Part shown: positions 15,237 to 23,800 of the stretch, in pieces | How the letters are laid out: the number at the start of each line of letters is the position of its first letter | Position numbering within the stretch: the stretch's first letter is position 1 | NCBI GenBank assembly: GCA_030832085.1 | Contig: JAURJU010000093.1 | Span: forward strand, 1-33,600 | Origin: Chitinophagales bacterium | GTDB lineage: Bacteria > Bacteroidota > Bacteroidia > Chitinophagales > Chitinophagaceae | Length of the DNA: 33,600 nucleotides | Reading direction: 5' to 3' | Translations under genes and position numbers: made by a program | The notes under the pieces: generated by a model | The model's database searches: none | What the model was told of the DNA's origin: nothing | The model's input: only the letters and a program-made list of their open reading frames with translations

Positions 15237-16745
15237 ATGAAAAGTCTTCAAACCCTCTGCGCGCTCCTCTGTTTTTGCATTACCCTCTCTGCCCAACAGC
15301 GCCCGAATCTGATCATCATTTACGCGGATGACCTTGGATATGGGGACCTGGGTTGTTATGGGGCCACAAAAATCAAAACACCCAACATGGACAGGCTTGC
15401 AAAAAGAGGAATCCGGTTTACCAATGGCCATGCCACCTCAGCAAGCTGCACGCCTTCGCGGTATGCCATGATCACTGGGCAATATCCCTGGAGAAAGACA
15501 GGAACAGGCGTTCTTCCTGGAGATGCTGCACTGATCATTCCCACCAATAAAACCAGCCTGCCATCCCTTTTCAAACAATCAGCCTACCAAACTGGCTTGG
15601 TGGGGAAATGGCATTTGGGGCTTGGCAATGAAGTACAAAAAAATTGGAACGGAGAAATCAAACCCGGTCCAAATGAAGTAGGCTTCGACTATTCATTTAT
15701 TTTTCCCGCCACTGCTGACCGGGTGCCAACGGTTTTTGTAGAAAATCATCATGTGGTGGCTGCCGACCCAAAAGATCCCATTCAGGTGGACTATAAGAAA
15801 AAGATAGGCAACGATCCAACGGGGTTGGAAAATCCATCTCTCCTGAAACTGAAGGCCTCACCCAATCACGGCCACAACAATACCATTGTCAATGGCATTG
15901 GCAGGATTGGTTTCATGACAGGAGGAACAAAGGCAAGGTGGACGGACGAAGAGCTGCCACTGACCTTCTTGTCAAAGTCGCTCGGGTTCATCGAGGAAAA
16001 CAAAAACAAGCCATTCTTTCTGTTTTATTCTCTGACTGAACCCCATGTTCCCCGCATGCCTTCCACCATGTTCAGGGGGAAAAGCGGACTGGGTCTGCGT
16101 GGAGACGCCATCCTGCAGATCGATTGGGCAGTGGGTCAAGTATTGGACAAGCTTCAACAGCTGGGCATTGACAAGAATACCATGATTATTCTGACCAGTG
16201 ACAACGGCCCTGTGCTGGACGATGGATATGATGACGAGGCCGTCACGGCATTGAATGGTCATACTCCCTGGGGACCACTCAGGGGTGGAAAATACAGCGC
16301 ATTTGAAGCAGGCACCCGTGTGCCTTTTCTTGTCAGCTGGCCTGCCATGATCAAACCCGGCGTATCGGATGCCATGGTATCACAACTTGATTTTATTGCG
16401 TCATTTGCCTCCATGCTCAAGACCAAGGTTCCTGCAGATGATGCGAAAGACAGTGAAAACCTGCTAGATGCCTTGATGGGAAAATCACATCAGGGAAGAA
16501 AAACCATGGTCAAGCAGGGATTGCGCACACTATCCATAACCAAAGGTGAATGGAAATACATTGAACCCAGCAATGAGCCCGCCATTGCAGCCCTCACCAA
16601 TATTGAATTGGGAAACAGTCCTGCCGCACAACTCTACAACTTAAAAACAGATATTGGAGAAAAGAAAAATCTTACTGCTGAACATCCTGAAAAGCTAAAG
16701 GAGTTGGAAGAATTGCTTAAAAAAACAAAATCGGTTGGAAATTAG
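15237..16745 (+). CDS. Secreted type I (formylglycine) sulfatase
   Basis: The 502-residue product has a signal peptide (MKSLQTLCALLCFCITLSAQ) and a complete alkaline-phosphatase-fold sulfatase. Asp31 and Asp32 in YADDLGYGDLG bind calcium. The maturation motif is CTPSR (Cys71 in SASCTPSRYAMITGQYPWR), where the Cys is converted to formylglycine by an enzyme encoded elsewhere. GKWHLGLG, TEPHVPRM and LTSDNGP supply the other sulfate and metal ligands, and GPLRGGKYSAFEAGTRVPF is the usual C-terminal motif. It is therefore expected to remove sulfate esters from aryl or carbohydrate substrates in the periplasm; the subfamily cannot be fixed by eye, though arylsulfatase A-like is most likely. It is divergent from the flavoenzyme and not in an obvious operon. 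Confidence 0.95.
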   Translation: MKSLQTLCALLCFCITLSAQQRPNLIIIYADDLGYGDLGCYGATKIKTPNMDRLAKRGIRFTNGHATSASCTPSRYAMITGQYPWRKTGTGVLPGDAALIIPTNKTSLPSLFKQSAYQTGLVGKWHLGLGNEVQKNWNGEIKPGPNEVGFDYSFIFPATADRVPTVFVENHHVVAADPKDPIQVDYKKKIGNDPTGLENPSLLKLKASPNHGHNNTIVNGIGRIGFMTGGTKARWTDEELPLTFLSKSLGFIEENKNKPFFLFYSLTEPHVPRMPSTMFRGKSGLGLRGDAILQIDWAVGQVLDKLQQLGIDKNTMIILTSDNGPVLDDGYDDEAVTALNGHTPWGPLRGGKYSAFEAGTRVPFLVSWPAMIKPGVSDAMVSQLDFIASFASMLKTKVPADDAKDSENLLDALMGKSHQGRKTMVKQGLRTLSITKGEWKYIEPSNEPAIAALTNIELGNSPAAQLYNLKTDIGEKKNLTAEHPEKLKELEELLKKTKSVGN

Positions 16746-16796
16746 ATTTTTAACAACTGATTTTTCACAAAAATTCATGATTTACAGATCAACGAA

Positions 16797-16828
16797 TTGT
16801 GAACGATGGGTAAAAAAAAGCACCTTTA
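16797..16828 (+). promoter_or_regulatory. Possible promoter for the DUF2339 gene
   Basis: TTGTG at 16797-16801, 19 bases, then CACCTTTA at 16821-16828. This is an imperfect match to the Bacteroidota consensus but has correct spacing, and lies 12 bases before the ATG at 16841. The -33 bases form the right arm of a loose inverted repeat (TTCACAA 16764-16770, TTGTGAA 16797-16803). Confidence 0.35.
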
Positions 16829-16840
16829 AACCCAAGTACA

Positions 16841-19093
16841 ATGGAAAACATCAACCAGCGCATCGAAGATTTGGAAAACAGCTTCAAGCAATTGAACGCT
16901 GAACAAGGCAGAACAACGGAAACGCTGAATGCTGTGCTTGCTGAACTCCAATCACTGAAGGCTTCACTGCAGAAAGATGCCACAGGACCCCAGGCTGAAG
17001 TGCCATTCGTGCGCAGATCCACTCCATTTGTCCCCCCTGCCAAAAAACAAGCACCAGCAGCCATCACCAATGTTCGAAAAGATCAACTGGAAAACCTGAT
17101 CGGGAGCAATATCATCAACAAAATTGGAATCTTGGTTACGGTTGTTGGCGTATTTATCGGCGCAAAATATGCCATTGAAAAAGAGCTTATCAGCGCAACG
17201 ACGCGGATCATCCTTGGGTATGGCGTTGCCGCTGTTTTGTGTCTGCTGGCCTATCGGCTGAAAGCCAAATACATCGACTATAGCGCGGTATTGATGAGTG
17301 GGTCGATCTCCATCATCTATTTTATCACCTACATAGCGCACAGCTTTTACCATCTCTTTCCACAACCCCTCGCATTTGGATTGATGCTTTTTACCACGGC
17401 TTTTGTTGTCAGCATGTCAATCTGGTACAACAGAAAAATCATTGCCCTGCTCGGGCAGGTTGGTGCCTATGCCATTCCGTTTCTTCTGAGCACCGGCAAT
17501 GAAAACCTCCCCCTCTTGTATGGATACTTGTCCATCATCAACATCGGGGTCCTGTTTCTTTCCTTCAAGCGGAATTGGAAGCTGATCTACCAAGTGGCAT
17601 TTGGATTCAGCTGGTTCATCTTCCTAGCCACCTTTGTCAATGCTTTAAATCTTGCTATAGGATTTTATTCCAACCTCATTTTTTTGTTCATCAACTTTAT
17701 CATTTTCTACACAGCATTTCTTGCCAACAAGATCATCAAAAAACAACTGTACGCCCTTTCGGAGATCACCATCCTGCTGATCAATGCAATCGCCTTCTTT
17801 CTCCTGGGATATTACTTGATTGATAACGCATTTGACAACGACCATTACCTTACCCTTTTCACATTGGGGAATGCCTTGTTTCACCTGGTGATCGGCGAAA
17901 GAATCAAATGGCTGAAACTAGCAGATGAAACCGTGACCCTCTTCATCTTGGGACTTGGTCTGACATTCTTTACCGTGTCGATTCCCATTCACTTTGAAGG
18001 CAATACCATCACTGTGCTGTGGGCTATAGAAGCGGTCTTCCTCTGTTATACAGGCCATATCAAAAAAAGGGAGACATACCTCATCCTCTCCATTGCATTG
18101 CTCTTATTGACATTGGGCAGTTTGTTCATCGACTGGAAACAAGATTATGCACCCGATACCACCATTGCCACAAAGGCCTTTCTGAATGCCAATTTCCTGA
18201 GCTCTCTTTTTGTTTGCATTTGCTTTGGTATCATCAGCAGCTTGTCCATCAGATATTCCTTAGGCAAGCAAGGCCTTATCAAATCAGTATTGACTGTAGC
18301 CTTGCCTTTGGCCTTTGTCCTGCTGACCTACCTCTGTATTTTACAGGAGATTGACCTTGCCTGGACAGTCTACCAGATCAAGCATTCATCCGAAGCATTG
18401 AACAGCTTTAGGATATTATCCTTGCAGGGATTCAGCATTGGATATGCCAGCATTTGGCTATGGCTCAACGGGCAATATTTCAAGCAAAAGCATTTGGCCA
18501 CCATTTTGGTAATTGTAGGACTATATGCGTTATTCATAGCATTGGTCGGGGGATTGACAGAAATAGGCATCCTGAGAGACCTGTACATTCAGAAAAAAAT
18601 CGGTGCCGCCCTTCCTGTATTTGGCATCCGATACGGATATTGTCTGCTCATAGTAACATTGCTTTTGGGTATCCTGTACAACATGAAAACATTTTTACCC
18701 TCTGCCAACACAACAAGGTTAATTGCCCTGGTTTTCAATACTACCTTATTGGTATTGCTCTGCAATGAGTTCATCCACTGGATGGATATTGGGGGTTATG
18801 CAAACCAATACAAACTCGGGCTCAGCATTATTTTTGCCGTGTATGCACTTTTCATGGTAACTGTGGGCATCAAGAAACAACTGAAACACGTAAGGATGGG
18901 TGGAATCATCCTTTTCGGCATCACCCTTTGCAAGGTGATGTTTTATGACCTCGCCTCACTTTCCACCATTTCCAAAACCATTGTGCTGATTGTACTTGGC
19001 GTCATCATGCTGATCGCATCATTTCTTTACAATAAATTCAAGGATTCCATTTTTGGAAACGAAGCTGAAAAGATGGATGAGAAAGTCTCATAG
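16841..19093 (+). CDS. DUF2339 family large polytopic membrane protein
   Basis: The 750-residue product starts with a coiled coil (MENINQRIEDLENSFKQLNA and onward to about residue 45), then a Pro/Ala-rich linker and the family entry segment LENLIGSNIINKIGILVTVV GVFIGAKYAIEKEL (about 85-118). From there to residue 740 it is almost wholly membrane: about 20 or more helices in succession. This layout of coiled coil, linker and many helices is that of DUF2339 proteins. Their role is not known; their shape suggests a transporter-like or envelope-organising protein. The C-terminus is a short charged tail (FGNEAEKMDEKVS). Its stop is four bases from the stop of the convergent AlkB gene. Confidence 0.9.
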   Translation: MENINQRIEDLENSFKQLNAEQGRTTETLNAVLAELQSLKASLQKDATGPQAEVPFVRRSTPFVPPAKKQAPAAITNVRKDQLENLIGSNIINKIGILVTVVGVFIGAKYAIEKELISATTRIILGYGVAAVLCLLAYRLKAKYIDYSAVLMSGSISIIYFITYIAHSFYHLFPQPLAFGLMLFTTAFVVSMSIWYNRKIIALLGQVGAYAIPFLLSTGNENLPLLYGYLSIINIGVLFLSFKRNWKLIYQVAFGFSWFIFLATFVNALNLAIGFYSNLIFLFINFIIFYTAFLANKIIKKQLYALSEITILLINAIAFFLLGYYLIDNAFDNDHYLTLFTLGNALFHLVIGERIKWLKLADETVTLFILGLGLTFFTVSIPIHFEGNTITVLWAIEAVFLCYTGHIKKRETYLILSIALLLLTLGSLFIDWKQDYAPDTTIATKAFLNANFLSSLFVCICFGIISSLSIRYSLGKQGLIKSVLTVALPLAFVLLTYLCILQEIDLAWTVYQIKHSSEALNSFRILSLQGFSIGYASIWLWLNGQYFKQKHLATILVIVGLYALFIALVGGLTEIGILRDLYIQKKIGAALPVFGIRYGYCLLIVTLLLGILYNMKTFLPSANTTRLIALVFNTTLLVLLCNEFIHWMDIGGYANQYKLGLSIIFAVYALFMVTVGIKKQLKHVRMGGIILFGITLCKVMFYDLASLSTISKTIVLIVLGVIMLIASFLYNKFKDSIFGNEAEKMDEKVS

Positions 19094-19097
19094 CGCA

Positions 19098-19709
19098 TCA
19101 TCCTACAATGGTCCTGAAAGTAAGGTTGACCCTTGGCGAATTTATTTTTGTGGTAGGCGGAAGTCGATGCAACCAATGGGTTTGGGTTTCTCCCTTCATA
19201 ACCAATAGGCTTCCATGCTCAAGGAAGACATTGACCAGCTCTGCAGACTTTTTATGCTTGAAAGCAAATTTTCTTTCTGCTCCAAAACTCAGTGATGCTA
19301 TGGCACCATTTTTTTTGAGGTCTTTTTCTCCATCGCTGTGCCAGGCCATTCCCTCTTCTCCGGTATGGTAAAGGTTCAACAGGCAAGAGTTATAGGATTC
19401 CCCACTTTCCTTTTCTGCCATCTCTTTGAGCTCCTTCAAGGCAGGTGTCCAGGGCAATGCGTGCTTGGTAATCTTCGAATACGTGTATTGAAAGGGATTA
19501 TCGCCGTACCAGGCCACTTTGCGTTTGGTGATGATGCGCTTTCCAAAAATAATCGCTTGGTCATTTTCCCAAGCAATATTGGACATCAGCTCAGTGTAAT
19601 ATTCGTTCGCTTGTGCTGGCGTCATCAACTTGCCATAATAATGAACTTCACCATCGCATGGAAGGAGATTGACAGCAGGGTCATTGGAAAAACCAAAGAG
19701 GTCTAACAT
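19098..19709 (-). CDS. AlkB-type 2-oxoglutarate/Fe(II) dioxygenase
   Basis: The 203-residue product is an AlkB-family dioxygenase, expected to oxidatively remove alkyl groups from DNA or RNA bases using 2-oxoglutarate, oxygen and Fe(II). The iron triad is H124 and D126 in MAWHSDGEKDL and H181 in THWLHRLPP. The 2-oxoglutarate arginines R193 and R199 stand in SPRVNLTFRTIVG. The substrate-binding lid region includes KRKVAWYGDNPFQYTYS (about 63-79), and SCLLNLYHTGEEGMAWH gives the core strand. This wording is closer to ALKBH2/3-like bacterial enzymes than to E. coli AlkB. It follows the FAD/Fe-S dehydrogenase on the same strand with a 23-base gap, so the two are probably one transcript. Confidence 0.94.
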   Translation of the reverse strand: MLDLFGFSNDPAVNLLPCDGEVHYYGKLMTPAQANEYYTELMSNIAWENDQAIIFGKRIITKRKVAWYGDNPFQYTYSKITKHALPWTPALKELKEMAEKESGESYNSCLLNLYHTGEEGMAWHSDGEKDLKKNGAIASLSFGAERKFAFKHKKSAELVNVFLEHGSLLVMKGETQTHWLHRLPPTTKINSPRVNLTFRTIVG

Positions 19710-19732
19710 TCAATTTTTGTTGATGGGAAAAA

Positions 19733-22666
19733 TCATATTGCCAATGCCTCAAACAAAACCTCAACTGTGTGCAGGGCCTTTGCCCCGGTACCATCCTTGA
19801 TCTGGTGGCGGCAACTCGTTCCGGGAGCAGCAACGGTACAGGTGGACATGTTCTTCCTGACAGCAGGGAAAAGCACCAATTCTCCGATGTTCATGGAAAT
19901 ATCGTAATGCTCCTTTTCATATCCGAAAGAACCCGCCATACCACAGCATCCTGAAGGAATAGTCTCCACAGAGTGGTTTGCAGGAAAAGAGAGCACTTTA
20001 ACAGAATCGGCCAATGAACCCACTGCTTTTTGCTGGCAGTGGCCATGCAAAACAATGGAACGCTTCACCAGAGAGAATTGATGCTTGCTGATGTTTCCAT
20101 TGTCCATTTCACGGACAAGGAATTCGTCAATAAAAAATGTATGCTTTGCAAGGGCTTTTGCCACATCAAGGTTTTCGTCTGAAGCCAGATCGGGATACTC
20201 GTCCCTGAACGTCAATATCGCTGAAGGCTCGATGCCGATCAATGGTATGGAGTCCGTCACCAAGGGACTGAACAATTCAATGTTTTTATTGGCAATGATC
20301 TTGGCCTTTCGTACCAAACCCTTGGACAACCATGTTCTTCCGCTTTCCTCATGCGCAGGCATCAATACCTCATACCCAAGGGCATTCAACAATTGAACTG
20401 CTTTGATGCCAATATGGGCATCATTGTAATTGGTGAACTCATCGCAAAACAGATACACTTTTTTGGAATGGTTCGCAAGCGATTGAACATGTTGGTGTTT
20501 GTTGAACCAGCTGCGCAACGTTTGTTTGGACAGGTGTGGCATCGATCTTTTCAGGGCAAAGCCTGAAAGCGTTTTGATGAATGCGCCTGTCAAAGGATTG
20601 TCCATTAAAAAATTATACAATGATGGAACAATGGACCCGAGTTTTGCTGCAGCAGTGAAATTGGCAATCAGCATGGACCGGAACGGAACCCCATTGGCAT
20701 CATAGTAATGCTGCAGGAATTCAGCCTTTAGTTTGGCCATGTCCACATTTGAAGGGCATTCGCTCTTGCAAGCCTTACAGCTCAAACAGAGGCTCATCAC
20801 ATCATAGATTTCCTTGTGGTCATACCTGTTCTGTTTGTCAGAATGTGTCAGGAATTCCCGCAGGATATTGGCTCGCGCCCTGGTGGTGTCTTTTTCATCG
20901 CGGGTCGCCATGTAGGAAGGACACATTGTTCCGCCAGACAAATGTGTTTTTCTGCAATCTCCAGAACCATTGCATTGTTCAGCATGCTGCAAAATATCTT
21001 GCTGGTGAAAACGGAAGATGGTTTTGAACTCCGGTGTGAACTGACCCGGTTCATAGCGCAACATGGTGTTCATGGGTGGCGTATCCACAATCTTGTTGGG
21101 ATTGAAAATATGGTGTGGGTCCCATGCATTTTTTACCTGCTTCAGCAAACCATAATTTTTCTCGCCCACCATCTGCTTGATGAACTCACCCCGCAATCTT
21201 CCATCACCATGTTCGCCGCTCAATGACCCATTGTATTTTTTTACCAGGGTGGCCACTTCCTCTGCAATGGTCCTGAACAGTTGGTTTCCCTCAACCGTTT
21301 TCAGGTTGATGATCGGACGAAGGTGAAGCTCACCGGATCCTGCATGCGCATAGTGCACTGCATACAGGCCATGTTTTTCAAGGATGGCATTGAACTCGCG
21401 GATGTACTCAGGAAGGTCTTCCACATCGACAGCAGTATCCTCAATCACGGGAACTGCTTTTTCATCGCCGGGAAGGTTGCTCAGCAAGCCCAGGCCCGCC
21501 TTGCGCAGGGTCCATATCTTCTTGGTGTCTGCTCCAAAGAGCACAGGGAAATGATATCCTAATCCTGCAGCCCGCATCTCTGCTTCAACCTGTTGGGTGA
21601 TGGCCAGGATTTCCTCCCTGGTTTCCCGGGTGAATTCAATCACAAGAATGGCACCCGGGTCACCCTGCACAAAAAACCTGTTTTTGCTTTGCTCAATGTT
21701 TCCTTTGGTGCATTCCAGGATATAATGATCAATCAGTTCACTCGCACTGGGCCTGTATTTGAGGCCAATCAGGTTGGCATGCAAAGACTCATCGATGCTG
21801 TTGAAATGCACACAGAGCAAGCCCGTTTCTTTAGGCGGCGCAGGCACTACATTGAGCTTGATCTCTGTAATGAACGCCAGTGTTCCTTCAGACCCAGCAA
21901 TCAGTGAACAAAAATTGAAGGCCGGACCACCTGCAGAGAAGGGTTCTGTTTCTACCAACAAGTCAATGGCATAACCGGTATTCCTTCGCTCTACAGATTT
22001 CTTTGGAAACTCTTTTCTGATTTCTACCTGGTTATCGTAATTGCCCAGGATCGATCGTATCGATTTATAAATATTGCCCTCGAGGGTATTGAGCTCACAT
22101 TTTTCATGAAATTCATCCGTGGAAAGGGTTGAAAATACAGCCTCTGTTCCATCGCTCAAAAAAGCCTTGACTTCCAGCAAATGCTCTCTGGTACTGCGGT
22201 ACACCACAGAGTTGGAGCCACAGGAATTGTTGCCCACCATCCCGCCAATCATCGCACGGTTGGCCGTGGATGTTTCCGGACCAAAAAACAAGCCATGCGG
22301 TTTGAGGAAAAGATTGAGTTCATCCCGGATGACACCAGGCTGCACACGCACCCATCCCTCTTCCTTGTTCAATTCAAGGATCTTGTTGAAATACTTTGAC
22401 ACATCCACGATGATACCATTGCCCACCACCTGTCCTGCAAGTGAAGTGCCCGCAGTTCTGGGAATCAGTGATGTTTTGTTGGCGTTGGCAAATGAAATGA
22501 GTTGGCTGATATCATCCCGGTCTTTGGGAACGGCTACTGCCAGTGGCATTTCACGGTAAGCAGATGCATCCGTCGCATAGAGGGTACGCATCGTCTCATC
22601 GAGAAAAAGATCCCCCTGCAGTTGCCCTGCCAGCCTTTTCAGCTTTTCCTTCATTGCATCCATCAT
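19733..22666 (-). CDS. FAD- and Fe-S-containing 2-hydroxyacid dehydrogenase (YdiJ-like)
   Basis: The product from the ATG at 22666 has 977 residues, the size of YdiJ-type fused enzymes. The N-terminal half is a PCMH/FAD_binding_4 domain (PRTAGTSLAGQVVGNG, about 69-84; NNSCGSNSV; GSEGTLAFITEIKL), then an FAD-oxidase C domain with HYAHAGSGELHLRP and SGEHGDGRLRGEF (about 483-495). The second half is an iron-sulfur unit: CNGSGDC with a later MCPSYMATRDEKD, CLSCKACKSECP (about 627-638), then GHCQQKA and SGCCGMAGSFGYE (about 906-918), the two CCG-type segments. E. coli YdiJ oxidises D-2-hydroxyglutarate; D-lactate is the other likely substrate. Electrons probably go to quinone. I chose the ATG over a TTG at 22684, because a promoter box covers the latter. 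Confidence 0.93.
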   Translation of the reverse strand: MMDAMKEKLKRLAGQLQGDLFLDETMRTLYATDASAYREMPLAVAVPKDRDDISQLISFANANKTSLIPRTAGTSLAGQVVGNGIIVDVSKYFNKILELNKEEGWVRVQPGVIRDELNLFLKPHGLFFGPETSTANRAMIGGMVGNNSCGSNSVVYRSTREHLLEVKAFLSDGTEAVFSTLSTDEFHEKCELNTLEGNIYKSIRSILGNYDNQVEIRKEFPKKSVERRNTGYAIDLLVETEPFSAGGPAFNFCSLIAGSEGTLAFITEIKLNVVPAPPKETGLLCVHFNSIDESLHANLIGLKYRPSASELIDHYILECTKGNIEQSKNRFFVQGDPGAILVIEFTRETREEILAITQQVEAEMRAAGLGYHFPVLFGADTKKIWTLRKAGLGLLSNLPGDEKAVPVIEDTAVDVEDLPEYIREFNAILEKHGLYAVHYAHAGSGELHLRPIINLKTVEGNQLFRTIAEEVATLVKKYNGSLSGEHGDGRLRGEFIKQMVGEKNYGLLKQVKNAWDPHHIFNPNKIVDTPPMNTMLRYEPGQFTPEFKTIFRFHQQDILQHAEQCNGSGDCRKTHLSGGTMCPSYMATRDEKDTTRARANILREFLTHSDKQNRYDHKEIYDVMSLCLSCKACKSECPSNVDMAKLKAEFLQHYYDANGVPFRSMLIANFTAAAKLGSIVPSLYNFLMDNPLTGAFIKTLSGFALKRSMPHLSKQTLRSWFNKHQHVQSLANHSKKVYLFCDEFTNYNDAHIGIKAVQLLNALGYEVLMPAHEESGRTWLSKGLVRKAKIIANKNIELFSPLVTDSIPLIGIEPSAILTFRDEYPDLASDENLDVAKALAKHTFFIDEFLVREMDNGNISKHQFSLVKRSIVLHGHCQQKAVGSLADSVKVLSFPANHSVETIPSGCCGMAGSFGYEKEHYDISMNIGELVLFPAVRKNMSTCTVAAPGTSCRHQIKDGTGAKALHTVEVLFEALAI

Positions 22667-22672
22667 GAAATG

Positions 22673-22680
22673 CAAATTTA
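22673..22680 (-). promoter_or_regulatory. -7 promoter box (TAAATTTG) for the dehydrogenase gene
   Basis: On the minus strand these bases read TAAATTTG, an exact fit to TAnnTTTG, ending six bases before the ATG at 22666. This predicts a leaderless or nearly leaderless message for the dehydrogenase-AlkB pair. No clear TTTG is found at the -33 distance. Confidence 0.45.
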
Positions 22681-22814
22681 CCAATTAATTCCTGTTCTCC
22701 GTTTGAGAGACATTCAGGTATTCAGTTTTGGCACAAGTGCAAGAACACGAAGAACTATGTTTATATTCCCTGAGGAAAGGGTAATGGTGCGAATGAGGGG
22801 TGGTGCACAGCAGA

Positions 22815-22979
22815 TCAGCTTCCCCTTGAACCACCAGTTTTCACGGGCTTTTTGGCCGCGCCTGCAGATTTGGTGCTGGTTGGTTTGGCGATGAACTTCG
22901 AAGATCCGCCTTGAGCAGTACTTTTGGTGGTTCCGGTTTTGCTCTTAGCGGCTATTTTAGGATTGATGTGAAAGCCCAT
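22815..22979 (-). CDS. Small lysine-rich, highly basic protein (54 residues)
   Basis: An ATG at 22977-22979 opens a 54-codon frame ending in TGA at 22815-22817. The product begins MGFHINPKIAAKSKTGTTKS and is made mainly of Lys, Ser, Thr, Gly and Ala: ten Lys and one Arg with no Asp or Glu at all, so it must be strongly basic and is probably unfolded by itself. It ends KKPVKTGGSRGS. The composition recalls histone-H1-like or ribosome-associated tails, suggesting nucleic-acid binding, but I do not recognise a family. It lies upstream of the dehydrogenase gene on the same strand with 148 bases between and is divergent from the SGNH lipoprotein. Support is an intact frame with a good ATG, a filled gap and strong composition bias; no homology check was possible. 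Confidence 0.62.
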   Translation of the reverse strand: MGFHINPKIAAKSKTGTTKSTAQGGSSKFIAKPTSTKSAGAAKKPVKTGGSRGS

Positions 22980-23056
22980 AATAAAGATTTATACCTTGAA
23001 AATAGGCAAATTTATCCGAACCAGGCATTTGAGGAGCGCTTGCTGTTATTCAGTAA

Positions 23057-23800
23057 ATGAACAAACAGGGCCACTCATCCGTCTTATTGCTGATGAAATA
23101 CATGTTGTTGATGATGATATTTTTGCAAGCCCTTGGGTGCAAAAAAAATGAGTCCCTGGAAGCAAGACCTGCTCCTACCCCTTTTGTACCAGGCTTTGCA
23201 GCACCGGCTACTTGGCTTGCCCTTGGGGACTCTTATACCATTGGACAAGGCGTAGCAGCATCAGAAAGGTTCCCGGCACAAACGGTTGAATTCCTGGTAC
23301 AAAAAAACATATCCATCAGTGCCCTAGACTATATTGCCACTACCGGTTGGACTACCACTGATTTGCAAAATGCCATCAACAACAAAAAACCGGAAAACCA
23401 TACCATTGTATCTCTGTTGATTGGGGTTAACGACCAATACCAAAAAAGAGACACCACCGGCTATCGGCAACGGTTTGCCGGATTGCTGGGCAATGCCATC
23501 GCACTGGCCAATGGGAAGAAAGAAAATGTTTTTGTATTGTCGATTCCCGACTACAGTGTCACCCCTTATGCTATAACCAGTGATACCGCGAGGATGCGCC
23601 TTGAGATCGATTGGTTCAACCAAATCAACAAACAGGTTACAGCCAATTATGGATGCCCCTACCTGGACATCACGGGTTTTACCCGGGAAGGAAGAACAAA
23701 CCGCGACCTGATATCCGGAGACGGCCTGCATCCATCGGGAATTGATTACAAACGCTGGGCAGAACAATTGTCAGTCATGATCCAAAAGGTATTGAATTGA
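23057..23800 (+). CDS. SGNH/GDSL hydrolase lipoprotein
   Basis: The 247-residue product has a lipoprotein signal with a long hydrophobic stretch (LLLMKYMLLMMIFLQALGC, lipid Cys28), then a Pro-rich linker and one SGNH hydrolase domain. Block I is WLALGDSYTIGQG (about 53-65, nucleophile in GDS), block III is LLIGVNDQY (Gly and Asn of the oxyanion hole), and block V is SGDGLHPSGIDYKRW (Asp and His of the triad, about 223-237). Such enzymes act as esterases or lysophospholipases and often remove acetyl groups from glycans. The start could also be Met13 (23093). Its stop is immediately followed by the stop of the convergent GNAT gene without a base in between. Confidence 0.92.
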   Translation: MNKQGHSSVLLLMKYMLLMMIFLQALGCKKNESLEARPAPTPFVPGFAAPATWLALGDSYTIGQGVAASERFPAQTVEFLVQKNISISALDYIATTGWTTTDLQNAINNKKPENHTIVSLLIGVNDQYQKRDTTGYRQRFAGLLGNAIALANGKKENVFVLSIPDYSVTPYAITSDTARMRLEIDWFNQINKQVTANYGCPYLDITGFTREGRTNRDLISGDGLHPSGIDYKRWAEQLSVMIQKVLN

